The notes below the pieces were generated by a model, which had not been told where the DNA came from, made no database searches, and saw only the letters and a program-made list of their open reading frames with translations. Positions 43,853-53,889 of a stretch of DNA of 64,000 nucleotides are shown one piece after another (the first letter of the stretch is position 1; each line of letters starts with the position of its first letter). Location: NCBI RefSeq assembly GCF_002310815.1, contig NZ_CP011032.1:226001-290000 (forward strand). Direction: 5' to 3'. A program made the translations under genes and the position numbers. The DNA is from Pseudoalteromonas tunicata (GTDB lineage Bacteria; Pseudomonadota; Gammaproteobacteria; Enterobacterales; Alteromonadaceae).

Positions 43853-44518
43853 ATGGAAAAGTTTGAATGGTTAAATGCGGGCGAAATAGCCTTGGTACCT
43901 GCTAAAGCGGTTTGTATTGGGCGAAATTACCGTGAACATGCTGCGGAATTAAATAATGCAGTCCCCGATAGCCCGATGTTATTCATCAAACCAAGCAGTA
44001 GTTTTGTTGCATTCAAAGGGCAAATACCATTAGCGCAGCGTTTGGGTGAGCATCATTATGAAGCTGAGCTTGCATTGTTAATTGGTCAAACTATTAGTGC
44101 TTCAACTGAATTAGATTTGCAGCAGCAAGTTATAGGAATTGGAGTTGCGATGGATTTAACCTTAAGGAATGTGCAGGCTGAACTTAAAAGCAAAGGACAT
44201 CCGTGGGAAAAAGCTAAAGCTTATGATAATAGTTGTATTGTAAGTCCTTTTATTCAAATCACTGAGCAGACAGATTTCAACAATCTCGAATTTAACCTCT
44301 CTATTAATAATGAAATACGCCAGATTGGACACACTTCTGAGATGGTTTTTTCGATAGTTCAATTACTTGATGAGATTCGCCAATATTTTACTCTTCAACC
44401 TGGTGATATCGTACTTACCGGGACACCAAAAGGAGTTGGTAAGCTTAACTCTGGTGATCAACTTGTCGTTACGTTGCAAAAAAACACATTGGCCTCAGGC
44501 CAAATTTTGTTGGTATAA
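43853..44518 (+). CDS. Fumarylacetoacetate hydrolase-family protein (YcgM-like)
   Basis: 222 residues from ATG 43853, with GGGGG 5 bases upstream; the frame is open 18 bases further. FAH fold with KAVCIGRNYREHAAEL, SPMLFIKPSSSFVAFKG, metal ligands in HHYEAELALLIG (Glu pair) and a downstream Asp in GVAMDLTLRNVQ, then DIVLTGTPKGVGKL. Members act on 2-oxo-diacids, as acylpyruvases, oxaloacetate decarboxylases or tautomerases. Cytoplasmic. The exact substrate is not set by sequence. Monocistronic. Confidence 0.88.
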   Translation: MEKFEWLNAGEIALVPAKAVCIGRNYREHAAELNNAVPDSPMLFIKPSSSFVAFKGQIPLAQRLGEHHYEAELALLIGQTISASTELDLQQQVIGIGVAMDLTLRNVQAELKSKGHPWEKAKAYDNSCIVSPFIQITEQTDFNNLEFNLSINNEIRQIGHTSEMVFSIVQLLDEIRQYFTLQPGDIVLTGTPKGVGKLNSGDQLVVTLQKNTLASGQILLV

Positions 44519-44670
44519 ACAAGCGCTCAAAAATTAGCCTGAGATTATTCATTTATGCTGATTGTATCTGTGATTTATTGTTGCATTCCTTACAATTCAC
44601 TAACAGTTTTTTACGACTTACCCAAGGCATTCCCTTTATAATTGGGACAAACGCAATTAAGGGTTCTCAG

Positions 44671-45003
44671 ATGAAAAAATTAGTGTTAGGTGTCGCAATA
44701 TTATCATTGGCGGCATGTTCTTCGGTAACAATTCAGCCAGAAAAAATAACTAAGCTATCAACGCAACCAACCTATCAAGACAGCCGTCCATTTTTTTTGT
44801 GGGGATTAGTTGGGGAAGAGCGTGTTGATGTTAAGCAAGTGTGTGGTAACAGCAGGGTATTGCAAATGCAGTCACAAGCGACATTTACAGATGCTTTGTT
44901 AGGAGGTATTACCTTCGGTATTTATGCACCGCACACTGTAAAAGTGTGGTGTGACAATCAAGCAAATCTAGCAATCCCAATGGAGACAAACCATGCAAAC
45001 TAA
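44671..45003 (+). CDS. Bor-family outer-membrane lipoprotein, first copy
   Basis: 110 residues from ATG 44671, where a lipoprotein signal begins; the longer upstream frame is not credible. Lipobox LAAC (Cys16). The body RPFFLWGLVGEERVDVKQVCG, QATFTDALLGGITFGIYAPHTVKVWC follows lambda Bor/Iss (HFFVSG-GQKKTVD, C-G, QTFVNGLLGFITLGIYTP, VYC), including both Cys. Bor proteins sit in the outer membrane and are linked with serum resistance in E. coli; function here unknown. Overlaps a second copy by 11 bases. Confidence 0.85.
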   Translation: MKKLVLGVAILSLAACSSVTIQPEKITKLSTQPTYQDSRPFFLWGLVGEERVDVKQVCGNSRVLQMQSQATFTDALLGGITFGIYAPHTVKVWCDNQANLAIPMETNHAN

Positions 45004-45322
45004 GATTCTTTTAATCGCAGCATTAACCTTAGTTGCAACAGGTTGTACAAGCATTCATTTTGATAATGGTAGCCAAGGGGTTAATGTGCCTGCCACAAAT
45101 GAACAATGGCACCATAATTTTGCATTAGCATTATATGAAGGCTCAATTCCGGTTGATTTAAAGACTAACTGTAATGGTGGTCAATGGCAGAGTGTTGAAA
45201 CGCAATTGTCATTTATTAATGGCTTAGCGGGTGGGGCAGTAAATTCTCTTGGGCCAATTTGGTATCCAAAAACTGTAAAAACCAGCTGTGCAATGACACA
45301 AGTGCCAATGGCATCTGAATAA
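44993..45322 (+). CDS. Bor-family lipoprotein, second copy
   Basis: 109 residues, lipobox ATGC (Cys18). The body WHHNFALALYEGSIPVDLKTNC and TQLSFINGLAGGAVNSLGPIWYPKTVKTSC keeps the Bor layout: a first Cys, then an aromatic/Gly-rich stretch with YPKTVK and a second Cys. It differs strongly from the first copy, so it is an old tandem duplication. Same operon, overlapping the first gene by 11 bases. Confidence 0.8.
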   Translation: MQTKILLIAALTLVATGCTSIHFDNGSQGVNVPATNEQWHHNFALALYEGSIPVDLKTNCNGGQWQSVETQLSFINGLAGGAVNSLGPIWYPKTVKTSCAMTQVPMASE

Positions 45323-45340
45323 AATATTAATTTTATAAGT

Positions 45341-45366
45341 AAAAAGGCTGCAATTGCAGCCTTTTT
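45341..45366. terminator. Bidirectional terminator
   Basis: Perfect stem AAAAAGGCTGC / GCAGCCTTTTT, loop AATT. It ends the Bor genes and the convergent MacB-like operon. Confidence 0.88.
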
Positions 45367-45387
45367 GTTATCAACATCCAAGGTTGA

Positions 45388-46626
45388 TTATTCGTAACGT
45401 AAAGCATCGATAGGGTTGAGTCGAGCAGCCTTGATTGCCGGAGCTAAACCAAAAACAATCCCTATCATAGAGGTGAAACCAAACGATAGCATTATGGCCC
45501 ACCCAGGAATAAACGCATCGGGCATACTTGGCACCATGGCTGAAATCATGGCTGCCATACCATAACCAAGCGCTAAGCCAATTAGACCACCAAAAAGCGA
45601 TAATACGACGGCCTCAACTAAAAACTGTAGCATGATAAAGCCCGGTGTTGCGCCCAGCGCTTTGAGTGTGCCTATAACACGGGTGCGTTCAGTCACAGAA
45701 ACAAGCATGATATTCATCACGCCAATGCCGCCCACAATTAAGCTAATACCAACAATGCCTGCCGTAATAGCGGTTGCGCTGCCGGTAAATTTATCAAAGT
45801 TAGCACGTGCTTTTTCAGCAGTTTCAAATTCAAAGTCACTATCTTGGCCGTCTTTGATTTTATGACGTTGGCGCAAGATTCGGGTAATTTGAGCGGTGAT
45901 TTGCTCTTCATTCGCCTCGGGTTTTAGCCTAAACATAATTTGTACATTGCTTGAGCCCATGGCTCCTTCAAGCGCACTCATGGTACTGATTGGAATGTTA
46001 ATATAATCATCTTGATCAAAACCTAAGAGGCTACCTTGCGATTCTGCAACTCCAATAATGCGAAACCATTCGCCACCCAGCTTGATATACTCACCAACTG
46101 GATTTTTAGGCAGGTTAAGTTTCTCAATTAAACTTGGGCCAATAAAAGCAACTCTGCGACGTTTTTCATCGTCTTCGGCACGAATAAAGCGACCTTTATC
46201 AGGGTAAGTGCGGTACGCTTTTTGATAATCTTGCTCGGTGCCCATCACACGAGAATTATGAGTTTTATTACCATATTGTGCACCGCCAGCAAAGCGCCAA
46301 GTAAACATCAGTGCAGTCATAGTTTCTGCTTCTTTAATTTTACCTTTAAGTTCTAAAAAGTCTTCGTAGGTGAGCTTACTGCGTACACCTACCATTTCTT
46401 GCTCTGGGCTGGTGAATGGTTTAATAGTGGTGACATCGGGTGCCATGTCGGCCATCATATTATTGATTTGTTTAGTAAAGCCTTGCATTACCGCAACCAC
46501 GGTTATTACCGCAGCAACGCCAATGATAATACCTAAACAGGTTAAAGCGCTGCGCATTGCGTTAGCACGAATAGCTTGCAGGGCTGCTTTAGTCCCTTCC
46601 ATAATGGCAATAAGAGATTTAAACAT
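45388..46626 (-). CDS. MacB-like ABC permease (FtsX type)
   Basis: 412 residues from ATG 46626, with GGAG 8 bases upstream; 17 more codons upstream are open but belong to the neighbour's end. N-terminal helix ([24 protein letters not shown]), a large periplasmic MacB-PCD domain to about 280, then three membrane helices of FtsX type ([31 protein letters not shown] motif included). Works with the ATPase and MacA-like adaptor upstream as a macrolide- or peptide-type exporter. Unlike E. coli MacB, ATPase and permease are separate chains. Cargo unknown. Confidence 0.92.
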   Translation of the reverse strand: MFKSLIAIMEGTKAALQAIRANAMRSALTCLGIIIGVAAVITVVAVMQGFTKQINNMMADMAPDVTTIKPFTSPEQEMVGVRSKLTYEDFLELKGKIKEAETMTALMFTWRFAGGAQYGNKTHNSRVMGTEQDYQKAYRTYPDKGRFIRAEDDEKRRRVAFIGPSLIEKLNLPKNPVGEYIKLGGEWFRIIGVAESQGSLLGFDQDDYINIPISTMSALEGAMGSSNVQIMFRLKPEANEEQITAQITRILRQRHKIKDGQDSDFEFETAEKARANFDKFTGSATAITAGIVGISLIVGGIGVMNIMLVSVTERTRVIGTLKALGATPGFIMLQFLVEAVVLSLFGGLIGLALGYGMAAMISAMVPSMPDAFIPGWAIMLSFGFTSMIGIVFGLAPAIKAARLNPIDALRYE

Positions 46627-47326
46627 TGAGTTTTTCTCCATGATGATTGCGTGTATCGGCGACCACTTGACCATCAACTAACCGAATAACCCGTTGGCAA
46701 TGGTCTGCAATTTCTTGTTCATGAGTGACTAAAATGATGGTATGGCCTTCTTGGTGCAGCTCATCAAACAGCGCCATGATCTCTTGTGTGGTTTTGCTGT
46801 CGAGGTTACCGGTTGGTTCATCACCAAGCAAAATATGGGGTTTGGTAACAAGCGCCCGAGCAATCGCAACTCGTTGGCGTTGGCCCCCAGAAAGCTGATT
46901 CGATAAATGATTTACTTTATCGGCTAAACCCACTCGCTTGAGTGCTTCAAGCGCTTTTAATTTTCGCTCTTTGGCTGGAATAAAGCGATAAACCAAGGGC
47001 TGCATTACATTTTCAAGTGCGGTGGCTCTGGGGAGTAAATTAAAGCTTTGAAAAATAAACCCGACACTTTCGTTGCGCTGATGTGCAAGTTCAGTTTCGG
47101 TCATGCTTTCAACCAATTTGTTTTTTAAAAAATATTCACCACTGGTCGGGATATCTAAACAACCAATTAAATTCATCAAGGTCGATTTGCCTGAACCCGA
47201 AGGGCCAATAATGGCAACGTAGTCGTTGGCTTCAATTTCAATATTAACACCATCGAGCGCTTTGAAGGTTTGCTCACCCATTTTGTAGTGTTTTTCAATA
47301 TTGTGAAGTTTGATGACGGCATCCAT
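46619..47326 (-). CDS. ABC ATPase of the MacB/LolD type
   Basis: 235 residues with Walker [11 protein letters not shown]-loop [18 protein letters not shown], signature [15 protein letters not shown], Walker [13 protein letters not shown] and switch His in VTHEQEI, all of the MacB/LolD family. Ends 8 bases inside the permease start and begins one base inside the adaptor's stop (TAATG). Powers the MacB-like exporter from the cytoplasm. Confidence 0.95.
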   Translation of the reverse strand: MDAVIKLHNIEKHYKMGEQTFKALDGVNIEIEANDYVAIIGPSGSGKSTLMNLIGCLDIPTSGEYFLKNKLVESMTETELAHQRNESVGFIFQSFNLLPRATALENVMQPLVYRFIPAKERKLKALEALKRVGLADKVNHLSNQLSGGQRQRVAIARALVTKPHILLGDEPTGNLDSKTTQEIMALFDELHQEGHTIILVTHEQEIADHCQRVIRLVDGQVVADTRNHHGEKLNV

Positions 47327-48504
47327 TATGCTGCATCCTTGGTCGATTTTTTATCATCGTCCTTTGCTTGGCTAATAATATCACCCGCTTTTAGTTTGCT
47401 AACTGGGCGAGCCGGGCCAATGACCACTTTGTCTTGTTCGGTTAAACCACTTTTGATCGCTTGTTCAACATCTGATGAGATACCTACCTCAATAAACTTT
47501 TTACTGACACTATTATTGTTATCAACAACCCAAACGAAGTGTTTTTCGTCTTCTTTTTGGATCGCTTCAATTGGCAATTTTAAGGTATCTTCAGCAATAA
47601 AAGAGGCAATTTCTGCGCGACAGCTCATTCCTGCATAAAGTTGGCGATCGGTTGGGTCGAGTAAAACTTTGACTCGAAAAGAGAGGCCTTGAGAACCCGC
47701 TTGATTTTTAGCTGATGTACCAATGTTGATCACTTTACCTTTAAAAGGTTGGTTTGGGTAAGCCGCGGCATAGATATCGGCTACTTGCCCCTCTTTAATA
47801 CTGGCGATATCAGTTTCATCAACACGAAGTTCAGCTAAAATGGCGCTTGGGTCGGCCACAAGCATTAAATCAGAACCAATAATGTTAGTAGTACCGGCAA
47901 TAACCGTCTCACCTTCTTTAATATTAACCGATGCCAATAACCCGCTCATTGGCGCACGAAAGACACTTTTACTTAAGCGATCTTCAGCGATCGATAAAGA
48001 AGCTTTGGCTTGATTAAGAGATTCATAACGCGCTTCGATATCAATTTTGGCTAAATCACGGGCGCTTTCGATGTTATCTAATGTTTCTTGTTGCGATAAA
48101 CCCGCATCGTTTAATTCTTGTTGGCGCTTTAATTGGCGTTCAAAATTAATTAAGCGTGTTTTTGCATGTTTAATTTCGATTTCGCTAGCGCGCACAATTG
48201 CTTGAATGCGTTCTACTTCTGATTCGAATGCTTGGGTATCGAGCTGCATTAAAATGTCATTTTCTTGCACGCTTTGGCCTTCTTCTACAAAGACTTTGGC
48301 GACGCGCCCGGTTACTTCTGAACGCAATTGCACTTGGGTATTAAAAACAAGATTCCCAGAAGCAAGAATTGAGTCGGAAATTCTACCAATTTGCGCTGAC
48401 TGGATATCGACTTTTATCGCTTCTTTATTGCCGCTAATTTGTTTTGAGACAATCAAAGCAACAAAACCGGCTACAGCTAGTGTAATAATAACTATTTTTT
48501 TCAT
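47326..48504 (-). CDS. MacA-like periplasmic adaptor
   Basis: 392 residues. N-terminal anchor ([17 protein letters not shown]), barrel-sandwich halves ([22 protein letters not shown] and [23 protein letters not shown]) flanking a coiled-coil hairpin from about 75 to 165, a beta-barrel domain and a membrane-proximal domain. Bridges the ABC permease to an outer-membrane channel such as TolC, which is not encoded here. First of the MacA-ATPase-permease operon; the YIP1 gene upstream is separated by a terminator. Confidence 0.93.
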   Translation of the reverse strand: MKKIVIITLAVAGFVALIVSKQISGNKEAIKVDIQSAQIGRISDSILASGNLVFNTQVQLRSEVTGRVAKVFVEEGQSVQENDILMQLDTQAFESEVERIQAIVRASEIEIKHAKTRLINFERQLKRQQELNDAGLSQQETLDNIESARDLAKIDIEARYESLNQAKASLSIAEDRLSKSVFRAPMSGLLASVNIKEGETVIAGTTNIIGSDLMLVADPSAILAELRVDETDIASIKEGQVADIYAAAYPNQPFKGKVINIGTSAKNQAGSQGLSFRVKVLLDPTDRQLYAGMSCRAEIASFIAEDTLKLPIEAIQKEDEKHFVWVVDNNNSVSKKFIEVGISSDVEQAIKSGLTEQDKVVIGPARPVSKLKAGDIISQAKDDDKKSTKDAA

Positions 48505-48515
48505 AATTCACTCAC

Positions 48516-48539
48516 AAAAAGCTGCACTTAAAGTGCAGC
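48516..48539 (-). terminator. Terminator containing the YIP1 stop codon
   Basis: On the minus strand GCTGCACT-TTA-AGTGCAGC followed by TTTTT. The stop codon of the YIP1 gene lies inside the stem/loop, and the macA-like start follows 12 bases after the T-run. Likely partial termination between the two. Confidence 0.7.
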
Positions 48540-49238
48540 AATAATTGCCCAAATAACGTAGATAACTACAGTTGGTAAGGCGGCAAATACAATTGCTTTA
48601 TTCATGCTGAAGTTTGTCCAAGTTTTTAAGCCAATTGCAGCGATGGCAATACTCCAAAATGAGAAGATATTTAGGCTGTCGAGAAGTGCTGCAAATGGTT
48701 GGCCAGCTTCAATTCCAAATATCAGTTGGTTTAAAGATGCATAAGCGTGCATGCTAAGAGGAAGTTGGTCGGTTTGCGCAGTTAATACAAGGGCAATTAA
48801 ACCAAGAGCATAAATAGTTGTTGGCATCATGGTCCAAAGGCCAAAACTGTACCAGTCACCATATTTATAGTCAGTGGTCATATCTTGTTTAGCTACAAAG
48901 TTGTAGTAGCCAGCGATAATTGCGTTCATAACCACAATGGCAATAATGCCACCGAACATGGCAAATAAATACTGCATATCTACAGTGCTCGCCATTTGGT
49001 TACGTATCATTTTTTGCTCGCCAGAAGTTAAGTCTGCTCCAGCTTGAGCAACTTGTTGGTCGAGTAGAAATTCGGTATCGACATTGCTGAAGTAAGTATA
49101 TTGAGAAGCTGCCATTAAGCCGCAGACTAAAATCAGTGGCATTAGAAACCAGCCTTTGGCGTCTTTTAAACCGGCAAAAACTTTAGTGGGTGAGATAAAG
49201 ATATCGAGTATTGCATTAAATTGATTGGTTGATTGCAT
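48528..49238 (-). CDS. YIP1-family membrane protein
   Basis: 236 residues with five membrane helices (LMPLILVCGLMAASQYTYF, LFAMFGGIIAIVVMNAIIAGYY, IYALGLIALVLTA, FSFWSIAIAAIGL, AIVFAALPTVVIYVIWAIIAAL). N-terminal ILDIFISPTKVFAGLKDAKGW is the Yip1-family signature. Function unknown. It precedes the MacA-ATPase-permease operon, so it might assist that exporter, but a terminator lies between them. Confidence 0.88.
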   Translation of the reverse strand: MQSTNQFNAILDIFISPTKVFAGLKDAKGWFLMPLILVCGLMAASQYTYFSNVDTEFLLDQQVAQAGADLTSGEQKMIRNQMASTVDMQYLFAMFGGIIAIVVMNAIIAGYYNFVAKQDMTTDYKYGDWYSFGLWTMMPTTIYALGLIALVLTAQTDQLPLSMHAYASLNQLIFGIEAGQPFAALLDSLNIFSFWSIAIAAIGLKTWTNFSMNKAIVFAALPTVVIYVIWAIIAAL

Positions 49239-49381
49239 GTTTTTTCCCTTATTGTCGTTATTAGTTCTAATTGGTTATAAATTAACATTTAATTACAATT
49301 GCTGTATAAATTTATGATAAACGGTAAAATTTATCCATGAACGGTTAATCGCATAAATTTAGTCTCAAATAGGGAATTAAA

Positions 49382-50563
49382 ATGATAAAAATTGGCACAC
49401 CTTATTCAACAACCGCTAAACGCGTTTTATTGTGTGGGGGTGGTGAGTTAGGTAAAGAGGTTGTAATTGAGCTCAAACGTTTAGGCTGTGAGGTAATAGT
49501 GCTTGATCGCTATGAGCATGCCCCAGCGATGCAAGTTGCTGACCGCAGTCATGTATTATCTATGCTTGATGGTGCGGCACTCAGAGCAATAATAGAGCTT
49601 GAGCAACCTGATTTAATCGTTCCTGAAATTGAGGCAATTGCTACCGATGAGCTCCTTGCTTTAGAGCAAGAAGGTTTTACAGTTGTTCCAAGCGCGAAGG
49701 CTGCTCAGTTAACCATGAACCGTGAAGGTATCCGCCGTTTAGCGGCTGAGGATTTATCGATTCCGACATCACAGTATCAATTTGTTGATAGCGAAGCTGA
49801 TTTTGTCAAAGCAGTGCAGGCCATTGGTATGCCGTGTGTGGTTAAACCAATTATGAGTTCTTCAGGGAAAGGGCAAAGTGTGGTTCGAACCGAGGCTGAC
49901 TTAAGTCTTGCTTGGCATTATGCCCAAGAGGGTGGCCGTGCAGGTAAAGGGCGTGTGATTGTTGAGGGCTTTGTTGATTTTGATTATGAAATTACTTTAT
50001 TAACGGTTCGCCACCGAGCAGGGACAAGTTTTTGTCAACCAATTGGTCATGTGCAAGTTAATGGTGATTATCAGCAAAGTTGGCAGCCGCAAGCAATGAG
50101 TGAGGTTGCTTTACTTAAATCTCAAGAGATGGCCAGTAAAGTGACTGAAGCATTAGGAGGTTTTGGTCTGTTTGGGGTTGAGCTGTTTGTTAAAGGTGAT
50201 GACGTTTATTTTAGTGAGGTTTCACCCCGACCACATGATACCGGTATGGTGACACTCATATCGCAGGATTTGAGCGAATTTGCCCTGCATGCTCGTGCTA
50301 TTTTAGGTTTACCTATTCCTAATATTCACTTTAGAGGGCCTTCGGCATCCAGTGTCATTTTAGTGACTGGAGAATCGGCACGGCTGGAATTTACGCAATT
50401 GGCCGAAGCACTGGCGTTAGAAAATACCGATTTACGTTTATTTGGTAAGCCACAAGTTAGTGGTACACGCCGAATGGGGGTTGGCCTTGCCCGCGCTACA
50501 ACCGTTGAGCAAGCGTTAAACAATGCTAAATATGTTTCATCAACGGTGGAGGTTGTACTTTAA
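49382..50563 (+). CDS. purT: Formate-dependent phosphoribosylglycinamide formyltransferase
   Basis: 393 residues, as in E. coli PurT (392). ATP-grasp enzyme that makes formyl-GAR from GAR, formate and ATP in purine synthesis. Key regions: [67 protein letters not shown] and [14 protein letters not shown]. Forms a two-gene operon with an aldo/keto reductase (TAATG overlap). No PurR-like site recognised upstream. Confidence 0.97.
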   Translation: MIKIGTPYSTTAKRVLLCGGGELGKEVVIELKRLGCEVIVLDRYEHAPAMQVADRSHVLSMLDGAALRAIIELEQPDLIVPEIEAIATDELLALEQEGFTVVPSAKAAQLTMNREGIRRLAAEDLSIPTSQYQFVDSEADFVKAVQAIGMPCVVKPIMSSSGKGQSVVRTEADLSLAWHYAQEGGRAGKGRVIVEGFVDFDYEITLLTVRHRAGTSFCQPIGHVQVNGDYQQSWQPQAMSEVALLKSQEMASKVTEALGGFGLFGVELFVKGDDVYFSEVSPRPHDTGMVTLISQDLSEFALHARAILGLPIPNIHFRGPSASSVILVTGESARLEFTQLAEALALENTDLRLFGKPQVSGTRRMGVGLARATTVEQALNNAKYVSSTVEVVL

Positions 50564-51468
50564 TGATTGATTCTAAAAATAGTTCAGTTGAACCAATTGC
50601 ACCGATAGTACTTGGTTTTTGGCGTTTACTGGCTTGGCAATTAACGCCGCAGCAGTGCTTAAGCTTTTTAGAGCAGAGTATTGAATTAGGGATTACCTGG
50701 ACCGATCATGCTGATATATATGGTGGTTATCAATGTGAAACCCAGTTTGGTGCTGCATTGCAATTAAAACCAAGTGTACGCGAACAAATTAAAATAGTGA
50801 CTAAGTGTGGTATTCGTCCTGCGTCGAAAGAGCAACTTCAGGCCGGTAGAGTGAATCATTATGATTCAAGTGCCCAGCATATTATTGCATCAGCGCAGCA
50901 ATCGTTGCGCCATTTTAAGACTGATCGTTTAGATGCATTACTAATCCATCGCCCTGATTATTTAATGCAAGCTGACGAAGTAGCCGAAGCATTTATGCAA
51001 TTGTATAAAAATGGCGATGTGCTGGCTTTTGGTGTGTCTAACTTTACCTCCTCACAAGTTACCTTGCTGCAATCGCGCTTATCGTTGCCGCTGCTGACAA
51101 ATCAAATCGAATTTTCACCTTATGAAATGAAGGCCCTCGATGATGGAAGCCTAGATCAGTGTCAAATGTTGAACATTCGGCCTATGTGTTGGTCACCATT
51201 AGCGGGCGGGCGACTGTTTTCTGAGCAAGATCCAAAAGCGTTGCGTTTACAAGCCACTTTAAACGAAATAACGTCTGAAATAGGTGCCAACAGTATTGAT
51301 CAAGTCGTTTACGCATGGTTATTGGCGCATCCGAGTTTACCTTCGGTTGTGCTTGGTACTGGCAATATTAATCGGGTTGCATCGGCATTAGAGGCGCAAA
51401 AATTAACACTGTCGCGTGAGCAATGGTACCGTGTTTGGCAAGCATCGACAGGACATAGTGTTCCTTAA
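50563..51468 (+). CDS. Aldo/keto reductase (YdhF-like)
   Basis: 301 residues. TIM-barrel oxidoreductase with the catalytic tetrad visible: Asp and Tyr in TDHADIYGGY, Lys in KIVTKCGI, His in ALLIHRPDYL; NADPH-binding segment near GTGNINRVASALEA. Resembles E. coli YdhF. Substrate unknown. Co-translated with purT (TAATG); the reason is unclear. Confidence 0.9.
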   Translation: MIDSKNSSVEPIAPIVLGFWRLLAWQLTPQQCLSFLEQSIELGITWTDHADIYGGYQCETQFGAALQLKPSVREQIKIVTKCGIRPASKEQLQAGRVNHYDSSAQHIIASAQQSLRHFKTDRLDALLIHRPDYLMQADEVAEAFMQLYKNGDVLAFGVSNFTSSQVTLLQSRLSLPLLTNQIEFSPYEMKALDDGSLDQCQMLNIRPMCWSPLAGGRLFSEQDPKALRLQATLNEITSEIGANSIDQVVYAWLLAHPSLPSVVLGTGNINRVASALEAQKLTLSREQWYRVWQASTGHSVP

Positions 51469-51490
51469 GTTAATTTCAAAATAAAATAAA

Positions 51491-51515
51491 AAAAGCAGCG
51501 TATTACGCTGCTTTT
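51491..51515. terminator. Bidirectional terminator
   Basis: Stem AAAAGCAGCG / CGCTGCTTTT with loop TATTA, between the aldo/keto reductase gene and the convergent porin gene. Confidence 0.88.
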
Positions 51516-51545
51516 GTTTATCTGAATGAGCGAAATAAACTTTGG

Positions 51546-52220
51546 TTATAACTTAAAATCAAGGCTGTAACCGACAAATACTTTTAAATCATCATCTGTT
51601 AAGTTAGTTTGAACTAACCCTAGAGAAAATCCGTCTTTTGCGATGCTGACACTGTAATCTAAGTAGGTCTTTTCACCATACCAATCGTTAATAGTGTCAC
51701 CACTTGAGTGGCCTAAGTGAAATGCGAGTTCTGTCGCATTTAAAATTTCAAACGAGGCATTGAGTTCGAGATAAAGCATGTCTTCAGATGCGCTTGAGTC
51801 ACTTTGTGCGTGAGTAAGGTAGCTAACTTTGCCTGTAAGCCATTGCCAGCTTAATGAACCATAAAGCTCCCCCATGTCTATAGATGTATCTGCATCTGGA
51901 TAGGCATAATAAAGGTAACCTACATCATAGGTGATCTCGCCAATCGATTGGCTAAAACCAGCATAAAGGTCAAGTTCATAACTTGCCCTAGTCGTTGGGC
52001 CAAAATCAATATTCGAAGCCCAGCCGCCAGCATAAAAACCAGTGTCATTGCTATAATCAATTCCGCCAGAGATCGCAGCTTGATCTGCAGATTGTGTTAC
52101 ACCGCGCCAATAATAGTTTGAATTTGCAGCCATATTTGCAGTGACTTCGGCATACGAGTTAATGCTAGTAAGTGTTAATAAAGAGGTGAGAGCTAAACTT
52201 ATGAGTGTTTGTTTTTGCAT
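51546..52220 (-). CDS. TIGR02001-family outer-membrane protein (TorF-type putative porin)
   Basis: 224 residues. Signal peptide ending SYA-EVT (about residue 24). Starts NSNYYWRGVTQSADQAAISGGIDY, the hallmark of the TIGR02001 family, with repeated beta strands (YELDLYAGFSQSIGEITYDVGYLYYAYP, YLELNASFEI) and a final strand ending FKL. Small barrel predicted in the outer membrane; a porin role is only proposed for this family. Monocistronic. Confidence 0.88.
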   Translation of the reverse strand: MQKQTLISLALTSLLTLTSINSYAEVTANMAANSNYYWRGVTQSADQAAISGGIDYSNDTGFYAGGWASNIDFGPTTRASYELDLYAGFSQSIGEITYDVGYLYYAYPDADTSIDMGELYGSLSWQWLTGKVSYLTHAQSDSSASEDMLYLELNASFEILNATELAFHLGHSSGDTINDWYGEKTYLDYSVSIAKDGFSLGLVQTNLTDDDLKVFVGYSLDFKL

Positions 52221-52365
52221 GATATTTCCTTTTAATGATAGCGCATAAATTTTTCATTGAGGAAATTGCAAAAGATAAGCCATGATTCTAACAAATAATT
52301 AACCTGTAAATTATCAATAATATCAGTCGGTTATTTATTTTTTAAATTGGGATTAAAAAGATAAA

Positions 52366-52392
52366 ACAAAAAACGCACTAAATAAGTGCGTT
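52366..52392 (-). terminator. Rho-independent terminator for the 390-residue gene
   Basis: On the minus strand, AACGCACT-TATTT-AGTGCGTT followed by TTTTGTTTT, about 45 bases after the stop at 52439. Confidence 0.8.
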
Positions 52393-52438
52393 GTTTGTTA
52401 GTTTTGCACATTTATTATGCAACAAAGTAGGTGTGTTT

Positions 52439-53611
52439 TTAACCAAAAATAGTTCGCATTAGGGCGATGGTTTCATTAACACTTCGGCCTTTGACAACTT
52501 CGGCTGTAATTGAATCTCGCATTGCTTTGATGTGTGCTGGAATATCGTCGGCGGCTAAAGCGCGATCAACTAAAATCTCGGCTGATTCTTGAGAGCGCTT
52601 TTGCCCTCTATCTAAATTCACTTTGGTTTTTGCTGATTTTGGTTTGCTTAATGACTTGATGTAGTTTGAGTTATCGGCGTGTTGCTGATCACTATAAAAG
52701 AACATGCTTGGCAATAATGCGCGAATTTGCCATAAATCAAACTCTTGTGGATCTTCAGGTATTGCGCTGTTGAACCAAGGAGTGTTTTTGATGGTTTGTA
52801 CTATATCTGACCAATAGCGTTTAAAATCGCGATTATGCAACTTTGTATATCCTAGCGCTTGGCTCAGTAACTCTAATTTAGGTTGCGAAAGTGCGGTAAA
52901 TATATCTGGTCGGCGCATGGCCAATAAGCGAGTTGCAGGAGCAAGAGTGGCTTTATCATCCTCAAGGCCAACAAAAGCAGCTAAATAGTCGCTGACAAAA
53001 CTTAAATACTGCGCTTCGGTTACGTCGCCTTCAAGTGGAATATGGCTTAATGCAGCATCTAATTTCTCTGGTGCGGCTTCTAATGCACAGTGAAACCCTT
53101 TGGCTGTTTTTGTTGAGCAGAACCACTCAACATCAAATTTATAAATTGCAGGATCATGATTTGGTACATGTTTACCAGCAAACGCCAGACGGTCTTCTTC
53201 AATCATAGCCGTTAGAGTTTGCTGTTTTATCTGAGCAATGTACTGCATTAAGGCAAGTTGTTCATTTAATGCTAAAGTTTCGGCTTTATTAATAATAAAA
53301 CTAGAAAGTACTGGCCAAGGAGCAATGCGTAGCATTTTTAATTGCTGTAGGGTAATTGCCTGTTGCAGCTGTAGTACCATTTTTTTCACGGTTGGCAGTT
53401 GCTTTTCTTCAAGTAAGCTGAAGTTAATTCGATTTTGGCATACATCTAATAATTCTTCACACCATGATGCGAAATCATTTGGGTGGTTCTCCACTTTTAC
53501 TGCCATTAAATTCAAACTAATTTCTGGTACCAACTTAAGGATGTTTTGATAGCTAACGTTTTCGCTATCAGACAATTTCATTTTTGAAGGAGAGGTAAGC
53601 AGTTTTTTCAT
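52439..53611 (-). CDS. Conserved protein of unknown function
   Basis: 390 residues, no signal peptide or membrane segment, so cytoplasmic. Mostly helical, Leu-, Gln- and Lys-rich, with a basic stretch near 315-345 (KSLSKPKSAKTKVNLDRGQKR) and a helical tail ending LMRTIFG. ATG11 (MKLSDSE) is an alternative start. I recognise no domain and no catalytic motif. It is single, bounded by a terminator on one side and divergent from the AsmA gene. Function not inferred. Confidence 0.8.
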   Translation of the reverse strand: MKKLLTSPSKMKLSDSENVSYQNILKLVPEISLNLMAVKVENHPNDFASWCEELLDVCQNRINFSLLEEKQLPTVKKMVLQLQQAITLQQLKMLRIAPWPVLSSFIINKAETLALNEQLALMQYIAQIKQQTLTAMIEEDRLAFAGKHVPNHDPAIYKFDVEWFCSTKTAKGFHCALEAAPEKLDAALSHIPLEGDVTEAQYLSFVSDYLAAFVGLEDDKATLAPATRLLAMRRPDIFTALSQPKLELLSQALGYTKLHNRDFKRYWSDIVQTIKNTPWFNSAIPEDPQEFDLWQIRALLPSMFFYSDQQHADNSNYIKSLSKPKSAKTKVNLDRGQKRSQESAEILVDRALAADDIPAHIKAMRDSITAEVVKGRSVNETIALMRTIFG

Positions 53612-53889
53612 TAAGTAAATTCAACTCTGGCTAAAATTAAAAGTATTACCACACAGCACAGCGTGGGGCGTGCATCATACCTAGTTCTTATTTCGATTCA
53701 ATCTTGACACTGGAAATAGTCGTGTTTTCACCTAAATAAAGTGTGGTTTTATTTAAATTAAAATCAAGCCGACTTAGCAATGGTCTCTATAATAAAGTTT
53801 TTGGATGGTACGCTATCGAAAAGACCGCACTGCTTTTATTAAGTTGCGTTGAGAGATACACTAAGCGAAATGGCTTGAAAGGGATTGAT

